From NCBI RefSeq assembly GCF_027889715.1, contig NZ_JAPJZH010000017.1, forward strand, positions 1-64,000: a stretch of 64,000 bases of DNA, written 5' to 3'. A model generated the notes under the pieces. The model was given only the letters and a program-made list of their open reading frames with translations, was not told the origin of the DNA and searched no databases. This DNA comes from Allohoeflea poritis (GTDB taxonomy: Bacteria; Pseudomonadota; Alphaproteobacteria; Rhizobiales; Rhizobiaceae). Of the stretch, positions 16,673-25,351 are shown in pieces (the stretch's first letter is position 1; each line of letters begins with the position of its first letter). Both the position numbers and the translations under genes were made by a program.

Positions 16673-18565
16673 ATGACCCGCATGGCCGACCGAACGAGAC
16701 CGCCCCTCACCCGCCGCCGCTTCCTCGCGGGCTCAAGCGCCGCCGCAGCAGGCCTGATGATCCCGGCCCGGCTGGCATTCGCCAACAATCCGGCCGGCGA
16801 GAAGCTGCACGGGATCTCGGCTTTCGGCGAGCTGGGCTATCCGCCGGATTTCCGGCACTTCGACTACGTCAATCCGAACGCCCCGAAAGGCGGCATGTTT
16901 TCCTTCCTGCCGCCCAACTGGTACTACAACCAGAATTACCAGACCTTCAACACGCTCAACACGTTCATCCTGCGGGGCGATGCGCCGCCGCGCATGGAGC
17001 TGTGCTTCGATGAGCTGATGGTCCGGGCGATCGACGAGCCGGACGCGCTTTACTGCCACCTGGCGGAATGGGTGGAGTGTTCGGAAGACCGCAATATCTG
17101 GCGCTTCGGCATCCGCCCGCAGGCACGGTTCCACGACGGCACACCGGTGACATCGCGGGACGTCGTCTTCAGCTTCCTGACGCTTAAGGAGGAAGGCCAT
17201 CCCAACATCTCGACGACCCTGCGGGATCTGACCGAAGCCGTCGCCCTTGACGCACATACGGTCGAGATCCGCTTTTCCGGCGATCAGTCGGCGCAGTCGA
17301 TCCTGTCGGCGGCAAATATTCCGGTGCTTTCCGCTGCCTATTACGAAACCCATGAGTTCGACAACGGTTCGCTCGACGTGCCGCTGTCGTCGGGACCCTA
17401 CCGGCCGGGACGTTTCGAACCGGGCAAATTCATTGATTTTGTTCGGGTTGAGGACTACTGGGCACGCGATCTGCCGACGGCGCGCGGCCTCGACAATTTC
17501 GATGCGCTGAGGCTGGAGTTCTTCGCCGAACGGCAGGCCGGCTTCGAAGCGTTCAAGAAAGGCGACATTGTCTATCGCGAGGAATTCACCTCGAAGACCT
17601 GGGCGCTGGAGTACAATTTTCCGGCCATCAATGACGGCCGCGTCATCAAGACAACGTTCCCGGCCGAAAAACGACCTATCATGCAGGCATGGGCGGTGAA
17701 CCAGCGCCGCGCGAAATTCGACGATATCCGGGTCCGCGAGGCGATCAATCTGTGTTTCGACTTCGAATGGACCAACGACAAGATCTTCTACGGCGCCTAT
17801 GCGCGCTCGCAGTCGCTGTTCCAGCGCTCCGAATTCGTTGCCACGGGCATGCCCGGTGAGGCGGAACTGGCGCTGCTCGAACCGGTGCGCGATCTGGTGC
17901 CGGCGGCAGCTTTCGGCGAGGCCGTGATGCAACCCGTGTCGGACGGTTCCGGACGCGACCGGCAATTGCTCCGGCGGGCCGTGAAACTGCTGAACGACGC
18001 AGGATGGGGCCGTCAGGGTACGGTTCTTAAGAAGAACGGAGAAACACTCAGCGTCGAAGTGATGATCCGGTCGCCGGTCTTCGAGCGGCTGCTTTCGGGT
18101 TTTGTCGAGAACATGCGGCGCATCGGTATCGACGCCTCGATCCGGCTGGTCGATCCCGCGCAGTTCCAGTTACGGCTCGACGAGTTCGATTTCGACATGG
18201 TCGGTTATGCCGTGTCGTTTGAAGCGACGCCGACCGCCGAGAATCTGAGGACGATATTTGCACCGCAGACCGCCAACCGGCCAGGCTCGATGAACCTTCC
18301 GGGCGTCGACGCGCCGGTCTACGAGCAGTTGCTCGATTACGTGGAAGCAGCCGATAACAGGGCGGACCTGACAACCGCGATGCGGGTTCTGGACCGCGTC
18401 AATCGGGCGCGCCTCGACTGGATACCCAACTGGTATTCGGCCGATCACAGGGTTGCCTATTGGGACATGTTCGGCTTCAAGGAACCGAAGCCCGATTACG
18501 AATGGCCTGTGGAACGTCTGTGGTGGCTTGACCGGGAAAAGGCAATTAAGATTGGCAAGGCCTGA
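16673..18565 (+). CDS. yejA: Peptide ABC transporter binding protein, second YejA copy (Tat-type signal)
   Basis: This 630-residue paralogue of the preceding gene carries the same mature signature (FRHFDYVNPNAPKGGMF) and the family 5 segment RPQARFHDGTPVTSRDVVFSF. Its signal peptide differs: LTRRRFLAGSSAAAAG is a twin-arginine motif, so it is probably folded before export by Tat. The gene starts three bases after the first copy ends and is followed by yejB after 39 bp. Two binding proteins for one permease suggest a widened ligand range. Which ligands they bind cannot be read from sequence. Confidence 0.9.
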   Translation: MTRMADRTRPPLTRRRFLAGSSAAAAGLMIPARLAFANNPAGEKLHGISAFGELGYPPDFRHFDYVNPNAPKGGMFSFLPPNWYYNQNYQTFNTLNTFILRGDAPPRMELCFDELMVRAIDEPDALYCHLAEWVECSEDRNIWRFGIRPQARFHDGTPVTSRDVVFSFLTLKEEGHPNISTTLRDLTEAVALDAHTVEIRFSGDQSAQSILSAANIPVLSAAYYETHEFDNGSLDVPLSSGPYRPGRFEPGKFIDFVRVEDYWARDLPTARGLDNFDALRLEFFAERQAGFEAFKKGDIVYREEFTSKTWALEYNFPAINDGRVIKTTFPAEKRPIMQAWAVNQRRAKFDDIRVREAINLCFDFEWTNDKIFYGAYARSQSLFQRSEFVATGMPGEAELALLEPVRDLVPAAAFGEAVMQPVSDGSGRDRQLLRRAVKLLNDAGWGRQGTVLKKNGETLSVEVMIRSPVFERLLSGFVENMRRIGIDASIRLVDPAQFQLRLDEFDFDMVGYAVSFEATPTAENLRTIFAPQTANRPGSMNLPGVDAPVYEQLLDYVEAADNRADLTTAMRVLDRVNRARLDWIPNWYSADHRVAYWDMFGFKEPKPDYEWPVERLWWLDREKAIKIGKA

Positions 18566-18604
18566 GACCAACAACAATAAGAACAAGCAGGGGATAATGC
18601 ACTA

Positions 18605-19702
18605 ATGGGCGCCTATATTGTCAGGCGGCTGCTGTTGATGATCCCGACGATCATCGGGATCATGGGAATCACCTTTCTCGTGATCCAGTTCGCCCCGGGC
18701 GGGCCGGTCGAACAGGTGATCGCGGAACTGACCGGCCAGGGCAATTCTGCACTGGACCGCATTTCCGGAAGCGGCGATTTCCAGGCGCAGCCGGCTGCGG
18801 GCGGCGAGGATTTCTCGTCCAAATATCGCGGCGCCCAGGGCCTCGACCCGGAATTCATCGCCAAGCTCGAAAAGCAGTTCGGTTTCGACAAGCCGCCGCT
18901 CGAACGGTTCCTGACGATGATGTGGAACTATATCCGCTTCGATTTCGGGGAAAGCTATTTCCGTGACGTCACGGTGATCGACCTGATCATCGAAAAAATG
19001 CCGGTCTCGATCTCACTGGGCGTCTGGATCCTCCTGATATCCTATATCATTTCCATTCCGCTCGGCGTGCGCAAGGCGGTCACCGACGGCTCGCGCTTCG
19101 ACATCTGGACCTCGGGCGTCATCATCGTCGCCTATGCGGTGCCCGGCTTCCTTTTCGGCATTCTTCTGATCATTCTCTTCGCCGGCGGCTCGTTCTTCGA
19201 CTGGTTCCCGCTGCGCGGCCTGGTATCGGACAATTTCTCCGAACTCTCCTGGTGGGAAAAGATCATCGACTATTTCTGGCACCTGACGCTGCCGCTGATC
19301 TCGCTGTCGCTGGCGGCTTTCGCCACGACGACACTGCTGACCAAGAACTCGTTCATCGACGAGATCCGCAAGCAATATGTGACGACGGCACGCGCCAAGG
19401 GCCTGACCGAGCGGCAGGTGCTTTACGGTCATGTGTTCCGCAACGCCATGCTGATCATTATCGCCGGTTTTCCGGCGGCATTCATCACCGCCTTCTTCAC
19501 CGGTTCGCTGCTGATCGAGACCATCTTCTCGCTCGACGGGCTCGGCCGCCTCGGCTACCAGTCGGTGCTCAGCCGCGACTATCCGGTGGTCTTCGGCACG
19601 CTGTTCATCTTCTCGCTGATGGGCCTTGTCGTCAGTCTCGTCTCCGACCTCATCTACACATGGGTCGATCCGCGTATCGACTTCGAGCGGCGGGACGTGT
19701 GA
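18605..19702 (+). CDS. yejB: Peptide ABC transporter permease YejB
   Basis: This 365-residue inner-membrane permease is of the DppB/YejB type. It begins with the typical MGAYIVRRLLLMIPTIIGIM helix, has a long periplasmic insert between helices 1 and 2 (residues about 45-105) as in E. coli YejB, and carries the EAA-type loop (TTARAKGLTERQVLYGHVF) that contacts the ATPase. It is the first membrane subunit after the two binding proteins. yejE starts one base after its stop codon, so the two are coupled. The gene looks intact. Confidence 0.95.
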   Translation: MGAYIVRRLLLMIPTIIGIMGITFLVIQFAPGGPVEQVIAELTGQGNSALDRISGSGDFQAQPAAGGEDFSSKYRGAQGLDPEFIAKLEKQFGFDKPPLERFLTMMWNYIRFDFGESYFRDVTVIDLIIEKMPVSISLGVWILLISYIISIPLGVRKAVTDGSRFDIWTSGVIIVAYAVPGFLFGILLIILFAGGSFFDWFPLRGLVSDNFSELSWWEKIIDYFWHLTLPLISLSLAAFATTTLLTKNSFIDEIRKQYVTTARAKGLTERQVLYGHVFRNAMLIIIAGFPAAFITAFFTGSLLIETIFSLDGLGRLGYQSVLSRDYPVVFGTLFIFSLMGLVVSLVSDLIYTWVDPRIDFERRDV

Positions 19703-19703
19703 T

Positions 19704-20849
19704 ATGGAACAGCGTGTCAAACAGACCGTCGAAGCGCCCAGCGGGCGTCCATCCGGGTTCTTCTCGCCCACGGCCAAGCGGCGGTGGCGCAACTTCAAGG
19801 CCAACCGCCGCGGCTACTGGTCGTTCTGGATCTTCCTCGTCATTTTCGTGCTCAGCCTCGGCGCGGAACTGATCGCCAATGACAAGCCGATCCTCGCCTC
19901 CTACAAGGGCGAGCTGCTGGTGCCGGTCCTGGTCGATTATCCGGAGGAGAAATTCGGCGGTTTCCTGGCGCGCACCGACTACCGCGATCCGTTCATCCGC
20001 GACGAGATCGAGGCCAATGGCTGGATGCTGTGGCCGCCGGTCCGCTACTCCTACCGGACCGCCAATTCCTACATCCCGAGCTCGGCGCCGACGCGCCCGT
20101 TCTGGCTGATGAGCAAGGAAGAGCGCTGCTCGGCCTATCCGCTGGGGGTCGAGGACCCGGACTGCATCATCGGCAATATGAACTGGCTGGGCACGGACGA
20201 TCAGGCCCGCGATGTGATGGCGCGGATGATCTACGGCTTCCGCATTTCCGTCCTGTTCGGGCTGGCGCTGACCAGCCTTTCGGCGATCATCGGTGTTTCG
20301 GCCGGCGCGGTGCAGGGCTATTTCGGCGGCTGGACCGATCTTCTGCTGCAGCGCTTCATCGAGATCTGGTCATCGATGCCGGTGCTCTACATTCTGCTGA
20401 TCATGGCAGCGATCCTGCCGCCGGGCTTCTGGATCCTGCTCGGAATCATGCTGCTGTTTTCCTGGGTGGCCTTTGTCGGCGTGGTCCGGGCCGAGTTCCT
20501 GCGGGCCCGCAATTTCGAATATGTCAACGCGGCGCGGGCGCTCGGCGTCGGAAACACCACGATCATCTTCCGGCATCTTTTGCCCAATGCCATGGTGGCG
20601 ACGCTGACCTTCCTGCCCTTTATTCTCTCCGGATCGATCACCACGCTGACCTCGCTTGACTTTCTCGGCTTCGGAATGCCGCCCGGCTCGCCGTCGCTCG
20701 GCGAACTGATCGCCCAGGGCAAGAACAACCTGCAGGCGCCCTGGCTGGGTCTGACCGCCTTCTTCGTCATCTCCATCATGCTGTCGCTGCTGATCTTTAT
20801 CGGCGAGGCGACGCGCGATGCCTTCGATCCGAGAAAGACTTTCCAATGA
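19704..20849 (+). CDS. yejE: Peptide ABC transporter permease YejE
   Basis: This 381-residue partner of YejB is a DppC-type permease. The cytoplasmic N-terminus (SPTAKRRWRNFKANRRGYWSF) precedes helix 1, and a large periplasmic insert (residues about 60-155, including LGTDDQARDVMARMIYGFR) follows. The EAA loop reads VNAARALGVGNTTIIFRHLL. ATG at 19704 sits one base after the yejB stop; an extended in-frame reading back to 19626 lies inside yejB and is rejected. The last four bases overlap the yejF start (ATGA). Confidence 0.95.
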   Translation: MEQRVKQTVEAPSGRPSGFFSPTAKRRWRNFKANRRGYWSFWIFLVIFVLSLGAELIANDKPILASYKGELLVPVLVDYPEEKFGGFLARTDYRDPFIRDEIEANGWMLWPPVRYSYRTANSYIPSSAPTRPFWLMSKEERCSAYPLGVEDPDCIIGNMNWLGTDDQARDVMARMIYGFRISVLFGLALTSLSAIIGVSAGAVQGYFGGWTDLLLQRFIEIWSSMPVLYILLIMAAILPPGFWILLGIMLLFSWVAFVGVVRAEFLRARNFEYVNAARALGVGNTTIIFRHLLPNAMVATLTFLPFILSGSITTLTSLDFLGFGMPPGSPSLGELIAQGKNNLQAPWLGLTAFFVISIMLSLLIFIGEATRDAFDPRKTFQ

Positions 20850-22474
20850 GCGCGCCGCTGGTTTCCATACGCGATCTCTCGGTTGCCTTCCGCCAGGGCG
20901 AGGACGAAACATTGGCCGTCGACCGGGTGTCCTTCGACATCGACCGCGGCGAGACGGTGGCCCTGGTCGGCGAATCCGGCTCCGGCAAATCCGTGACGGC
21001 GCTATCGGTGCTGAAACTCTTGCCCTACCCGGCGGCCAGCCATCCATCCGGTTCGGTGCTGTTCAAGGGCGAGGACCTGCTTGCGGCCGATGACGCCAAG
21101 CTGCGCGACGTGCGCGGCAACGACGTGACGATGATCTTCCAGGAACCGATGACCTCGCTCAACCCGCTGCACACGATCGAGCGGCAGATCGGCGAGATTC
21201 TCGGGCTGCACCAGGGGCTTTACGACGCTGCGGCGCGCGAACGCACGCTGGAGCTGTTGAACCAGGTCGGTATCCGTGAAGCGGAAAAACGCCTCGGGTC
21301 CTATCCGCACCAATTGTCCGGCGGGCAGCGCCAGCGCGTCATGATCGCCATGGCGCTTGCCAACCGTCCGGAACTGCTGATCGCCGACGAGCCGACCACG
21401 GCGCTCGACGTGACTGTGCAGGCGCAGATCCTCGAGCTGCTCAACACGCTCAAGGCCGACCACAAGATGTCGATGCTGTTCATCACCCACGATCTCGGCA
21501 TCGTGCGGAAGATCTCCGACCGGGTGTGCGTGATGACGCAGGGAAAGATCGTCGAGGCCGGCCCGACGCGGGAGATTTTCGAGAACCCGCAGCACGACTA
21601 TACCAAGCACCTCTTGGCGGCCGAGCCGAGGGGCGAGCCGCCGAAATCCGACGACAGCGCGCCGATCGTCATCGAGGGCAAACAGGTCAAGGTCTGGTTC
21701 CCGGTCAAGAAGGGCTTCCTCAGACGCACCGCCGACCATATCAAGGCGGTGGACGGCATCGACCTGACATTGCGGGCCGGCCAGACGCTCGGCATTGTCG
21801 GCGAATCCGGCTCCGGCAAGACGACGCTGGGCCTGGCACTGACCCGCCTGATCTCATCGCAGGGACAGATCGCCTTCGTCGGCAAGAATATCGACAGTTA
21901 CTCCTTCTCAGCCATGAAGCCGCTGCGCAGCCAGATGCAGGTGGTCTTCCAGGACCCGTACGGCTCGCTGTCGCCGCGCATGTCGATCGCCGAGATCGTC
22001 TCGGAGGGCCTGCGCATCCACGAGCCGGGGCTCAGCCGCGAGGAGCGCGACCACCGCGTCGCGTCGGCGCTGGAGGAGGTGGGCCTCGATCCTTCGACAC
22101 GCTGGCGCTATCCGCACGAATTCTCCGGCGGACAACGCCAGCGCATCGCCATTGCCCGCGCCATGGTGCTCAACCCGCGCTTCGTCATGCTGGACGAGCC
22201 GACCTCGGCGCTCGACATGAGCGTGCAGGCGCAGGTGGTGGACCTTCTGCGCAAGCTGCAGCGCGACCACAACCTCGCCTATCTGTTCATCAGTCATGAC
22301 CTGAAGGTTGTCAGGGCACTGGCCAACAATGTCATCGTCATGCGTTTCGGCAAGGTGGTCGAGCAGGGACCGGCCCACCAGATCTTCGACGATCCGCAGA
22401 CCGACTATACGAAGGCGCTGATGGCTGCAGCGTTCGACCTGGTGGCGACGACATCCGGCATTGTCAGCGACTAG
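20846..22474 (+). CDS. yejF: Peptide ABC transporter ATP-binding protein YejF (double ATPase)
   Basis: This 542-residue protein contains two complete ABC ATPase domains in one chain. Walker A motifs are GESGSGKS (near residue 40) and GESGSGKT (near 315). Each domain also has a signature ([15 protein letters not shown] and [15 protein letters not shown]) and Walker B ([24 protein letters not shown]). It powers YejBE-mediated peptide uptake. The fused form is the YejF hallmark, against separate DppD and DppF. It overlaps yejE by four bases and ends the operon; no intrinsic terminator is obvious in the 115 bp before the next gene. Confidence 0.95.
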   Translation: MSAPLVSIRDLSVAFRQGEDETLAVDRVSFDIDRGETVALVGESGSGKSVTALSVLKLLPYPAASHPSGSVLFKGEDLLAADDAKLRDVRGNDVTMIFQEPMTSLNPLHTIERQIGEILGLHQGLYDAAARERTLELLNQVGIREAEKRLGSYPHQLSGGQRQRVMIAMALANRPELLIADEPTTALDVTVQAQILELLNTLKADHKMSMLFITHDLGIVRKISDRVCVMTQGKIVEAGPTREIFENPQHDYTKHLLAAEPRGEPPKSDDSAPIVIEGKQVKVWFPVKKGFLRRTADHIKAVDGIDLTLRAGQTLGIVGESGSGKTTLGLALTRLISSQGQIAFVGKNIDSYSFSAMKPLRSQMQVVFQDPYGSLSPRMSIAEIVSEGLRIHEPGLSREERDHRVASALEEVGLDPSTRWRYPHEFSGGQRQRIAIARAMVLNPRFVMLDEPTSALDMSVQAQVVDLLRKLQRDHNLAYLFISHDLKVVRALANNVIVMRFGKVVEQGPAHQIFDDPQTDYTKALMAAAFDLVATTSGIVSD

Positions 22475-22511
22475 TGTCCTCGGCCTGTACCCGCACGACT
22501 TCCGGGATTCC

Positions 22512-22538
22512 ACATATTGACAAAATTCGTCAATATGT
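22512..22538. promoter_or_regulatory. Operator-like palindrome over a promoter -35 box
   Basis: Perfect 10-bp arms ACATATTGAC and GTCAATATGT are separated by seven bases. The left arm overlaps a TTGACA hexamer (22517-22522), with CATATT 17 bp downstream as a possible -10. The site lies 52 bp before the SDR gene. No regulator gene is next to it, so the binding protein is unknown. Confidence 0.6.
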
Positions 22539-22589
22539 CCATATTATTGCGCATCGTGTTCGCACGCGACATCTCAGAAAGCGGGACGA

Positions 22590-23534
22590 ATGGCATTCGA
22601 TTTGAGCGACATTCCGAATCAGACCGGTCGTATAGCGATCGTAACGGGCGCCAATGCCGGCCTTGGCAAGGAAACCGCGATCGGGCTCGCCCTTACCGGA
22701 ATGAAAGTCGTGATGGCCTGCCGAAACCGCGAACGTGCCGAGGCGGCGCGGACGGATATTCTGAAATCAGCGCCGGGCGGCGATGTCGAAATCATGACAG
22801 TCGACCTTTCGAGCCTCGCATCGGTAAGGCAGTTCGCCGATGCATTTGTCCAGACCCATGGTCGCCTCGACCTGCTGATCAACAATGCCGGGGTCATGAT
22901 ACCGCCGCATGCAGTCAGCGAGGACGGTTTCGAAATCCAGATGGCGGCCAATTATTTCGGGCATTTCGTCCTGACGGCACGGCTGATCGACCTGATGCCG
23001 GACACACCGCAAAGCCGCGTGGTTTCGCTCGCCAGCATTGCCCACAAGAACGCTGCGATCGATTTCGAGGGCTTGCGGTCGGGGCAGGGTCAGCGGGGCG
23101 GGCGCGCCTATGGCCAGAGCAAGCTGGCCTGCCTGATGTTCGCGCTGGAACTCGACCGCCGACTGCGTAAGGCGGGCAGGCAAATACTCTCCGTCGCCGC
23201 CCATCCGGGCGTTTCCGGTACCGAACTGGTACGGCATATGAACCCGGTCCTTTACACCCTTTTGCGCATCACTCTGATGCCGTTCTTCACCCACGCGCCG
23301 GCCCAGGGCGCGCAGCCGACCCTCGTCGCAGCCCTGGATCCGGATGTTGAGGGCGGACAGTATTTCGGTCCACAGGGCGTTATGGAGATGCGCGGTCCAA
23401 CCGGGCTCGCCCGCATGCGGCCCCAGGCCCGGGACGCAGACGCCGCCAAACGGCTTTGGGAACTGTCCGAACAGCTCACGGGCGAACGGTTTGCGGTTGT
23501 AATTGACGGCCTCGAACCACAAATTCAGGACTGA
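22590..23534 (+). CDS. Short-chain dehydrogenase/reductase
   Basis: This 314-residue NAD(P)-dependent oxidoreductase resembles the retinol-dehydrogenase/WW-oxidoreductase-like branch. The dinucleotide-binding TGANAGLGKETA is at about 20-31, the structural NNAGVM near 94, and the active-site Tyr-x-x-x-Lys is in RAYGQSKLACLMFALEL near 175. An ARMRPQARDADAAKRLWELSEQL-like tail, shared by this branch, is present in outline. The cytoplasmic substrate is unknown; broad-range carbonyl reduction is likely. It stands alone behind a strong palindromic operator candidate, pointing to inducible expression. Confidence 0.88.
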   Translation: MAFDLSDIPNQTGRIAIVTGANAGLGKETAIGLALTGMKVVMACRNRERAEAARTDILKSAPGGDVEIMTVDLSSLASVRQFADAFVQTHGRLDLLINNAGVMIPPHAVSEDGFEIQMAANYFGHFVLTARLIDLMPDTPQSRVVSLASIAHKNAAIDFEGLRSGQGQRGGRAYGQSKLACLMFALELDRRLRKAGRQILSVAAHPGVSGTELVRHMNPVLYTLLRITLMPFFTHAPAQGAQPTLVAALDPDVEGGQYFGPQGVMEMRGPTGLARMRPQARDADAAKRLWELSEQLTGERFAVVIDGLEPQIQD

Positions 23535-23589
23535 CCGGCCTCGCGGCGTCGCGGGCCTCATGCGGCGGATATGAAACTGGGTTGAATCC

Positions 23590-25287
23590 ATGTCCAAGGA
23601 GCAGTCTCGCAAACTCGCAGCGATCATGGCGGCAGACATTGTCGGCTATTCGCGGCTGATGGCCGAAAACGAGGCGGACACGCTGGCTCGGCTCAGGACC
23701 TTTCGCCGGGATCTGCTGGAGCCCTCGGTCACCGAACATGCCGGTTCGATCATCAAGAATATGGGTGACGGATGGCTGGCCGAATTCGATTCCATCGTGG
23801 GTGCGGTGAATTGCGCCACCGCCATCCAGCAGCGCCTCAGCCAGGACGGAAGCCTGGAGATCCGCATCGGCATCCATGTCGGCGACATCATTCATGAAAA
23901 CGAGGACATTTTCGGCGACGGCGTCAATATCGCTGCGCGCCTGCAACAGATCGCCGCGCCCGGCGCCGTCATCGTGTCCGGCGATGTCTTCAAGCTCGTC
24001 GATCGCAAGACCGGAACGGATTTCGAGGATCTCGGCATCCAGCGGCTGAAGAACATCACCGTGGACACCGCCGTTTACGGATGGGCACCGGAAACGATCA
24101 AGGGGCAATCCCTGCTTTCGGCTCCGACGGAGGAGAAGGCCGCCAACACCGTACCCGTCGTGCTGATCGAGGAGTTGCACATCTCGGGCTCCGAAGACGA
24201 GGCCGCGGAGCTTGCCGAGGAAATCCGCTACGAATTGCTGCTGCTCATGTCGCGCCGCACCGGCATCAAGGTGGTCTCGGAACGCAACGAGAAGACCGAA
24301 CCCAAATATGTCATCGGCGGCCGCTGCCGCGTTTCCGGCACGAAAGTGCGGCTCGACATGACGCTGTCGAGCGGCAGGGGCGGCGAAACAATCCGCACGG
24401 AGCGCTTCCAAAGCGACACAGATGATCGCGACGACTTCATCGAGCAGGTCGCGCGACGCATTTCTGTCATGGTGCGCAGCTTCACGACCTCACGGGACGG
24501 CGAAGAGTATGCCGAGCGGCCCGATTCGGATTTGTCAGTCCAGGAGCTGCTTTCCAAGGCCGCCTTTCTCAATGCCCGCTGGACACGCGAGGGTGCCGAG
24601 GGCGCCCAGGCTTCGCTCGAAACGGCGCTCTCCAAATCACCCGACAATCCGATGGCCCTGGCGATGCTCGCCATGTCTTTGATAAGCCCGCTCTTTGCCG
24701 GATATGGCCGCCGGCAGGAGGTCGATACGGCGCGGATCATGGACCTTTCCAACCGGGCCGTCAGTCTCGGATCGCAGTCGGATGTGGTCTTTATGGCAAG
24801 GGCCTTCAACCGGCTGTGGCTGCACAGCGACTATGACGGCGCGCGCTCGGATATCGACCGCGCTCTGCAGATCAATCCCGGCTATCAGGAACTGCAGGCC
24901 GCCCTTGGGCTGGTGGAGATCTTCGAGGGAGATGCGCAAAAGGGCGCCAAATACCTGATCGACAATCTCGACATGATGTCTGAAAGCATGGTGTTTCCTG
25001 TCCTGCTGTTTTCGATCGGTCTTGCCTATCTGATAACGGGTGAAAGCGAAAAATCGCTTCAATACGCCCGCGAGAGTTATGAGCGCGCGCCCCTGATCAG
25101 CAATTGCGGCATGATCTACGCAGCCGCCGCAGCGGAAAAGCCGGAGATCACAAACGCAAGCGACTTCAAGGAGATGATCAGCCGGCTCGGTCTCGATCTG
25201 TCGGTCGTCGACAATTACCCCTTCGCCAGAGAGGCGGACCGTGTATTGCTGCACTCGCGGCTGGAGGCGGCAGGCGTGCCTGCGTGA
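23590..25287 (+). CDS. Class III adenylate/guanylate cyclase with C-terminal TPR region
   Basis: This 565-residue soluble protein opens with the cyclase domain (residues 8-175). Metal aspartates are D16 (MAADIVGYSRLM) and D60 (IKNMGDGWLAEF), and the nucleotide region is FGDGVNIAARLQ. A middle TolB-like segment (about 195-300) is followed by helical TPR repeats (about 320-550), as in the many rhizobial cyclases of this layout. It should make cAMP, with the TPR part sensing a partner protein. It is 55 bp after the SDR gene and 64 bp before the isomerase gene. Confidence 0.92.
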   Translation: MSKEQSRKLAAIMAADIVGYSRLMAENEADTLARLRTFRRDLLEPSVTEHAGSIIKNMGDGWLAEFDSIVGAVNCATAIQQRLSQDGSLEIRIGIHVGDIIHENEDIFGDGVNIAARLQQIAAPGAVIVSGDVFKLVDRKTGTDFEDLGIQRLKNITVDTAVYGWAPETIKGQSLLSAPTEEKAANTVPVVLIEELHISGSEDEAAELAEEIRYELLLLMSRRTGIKVVSERNEKTEPKYVIGGRCRVSGTKVRLDMTLSSGRGGETIRTERFQSDTDDRDDFIEQVARRISVMVRSFTTSRDGEEYAERPDSDLSVQELLSKAAFLNARWTREGAEGAQASLETALSKSPDNPMALAMLAMSLISPLFAGYGRRQEVDTARIMDLSNRAVSLGSQSDVVFMARAFNRLWLHSDYDGARSDIDRALQINPGYQELQAALGLVEIFEGDAQKGAKYLIDNLDMMSESMVFPVLLFSIGLAYLITGESEKSLQYARESYERAPLISNCGMIYAAAAAEKPEITNASDFKEMISRLGLDLSVVDNYPFAREADRVLLHSRLEAAGVPA

Positions 25288-25351
25288 GCGCCAGAGACAA
25301 CCACACCATCAAATGCTTCAATCCAAGCCGGACACGCTCTAGACTTGGCGG

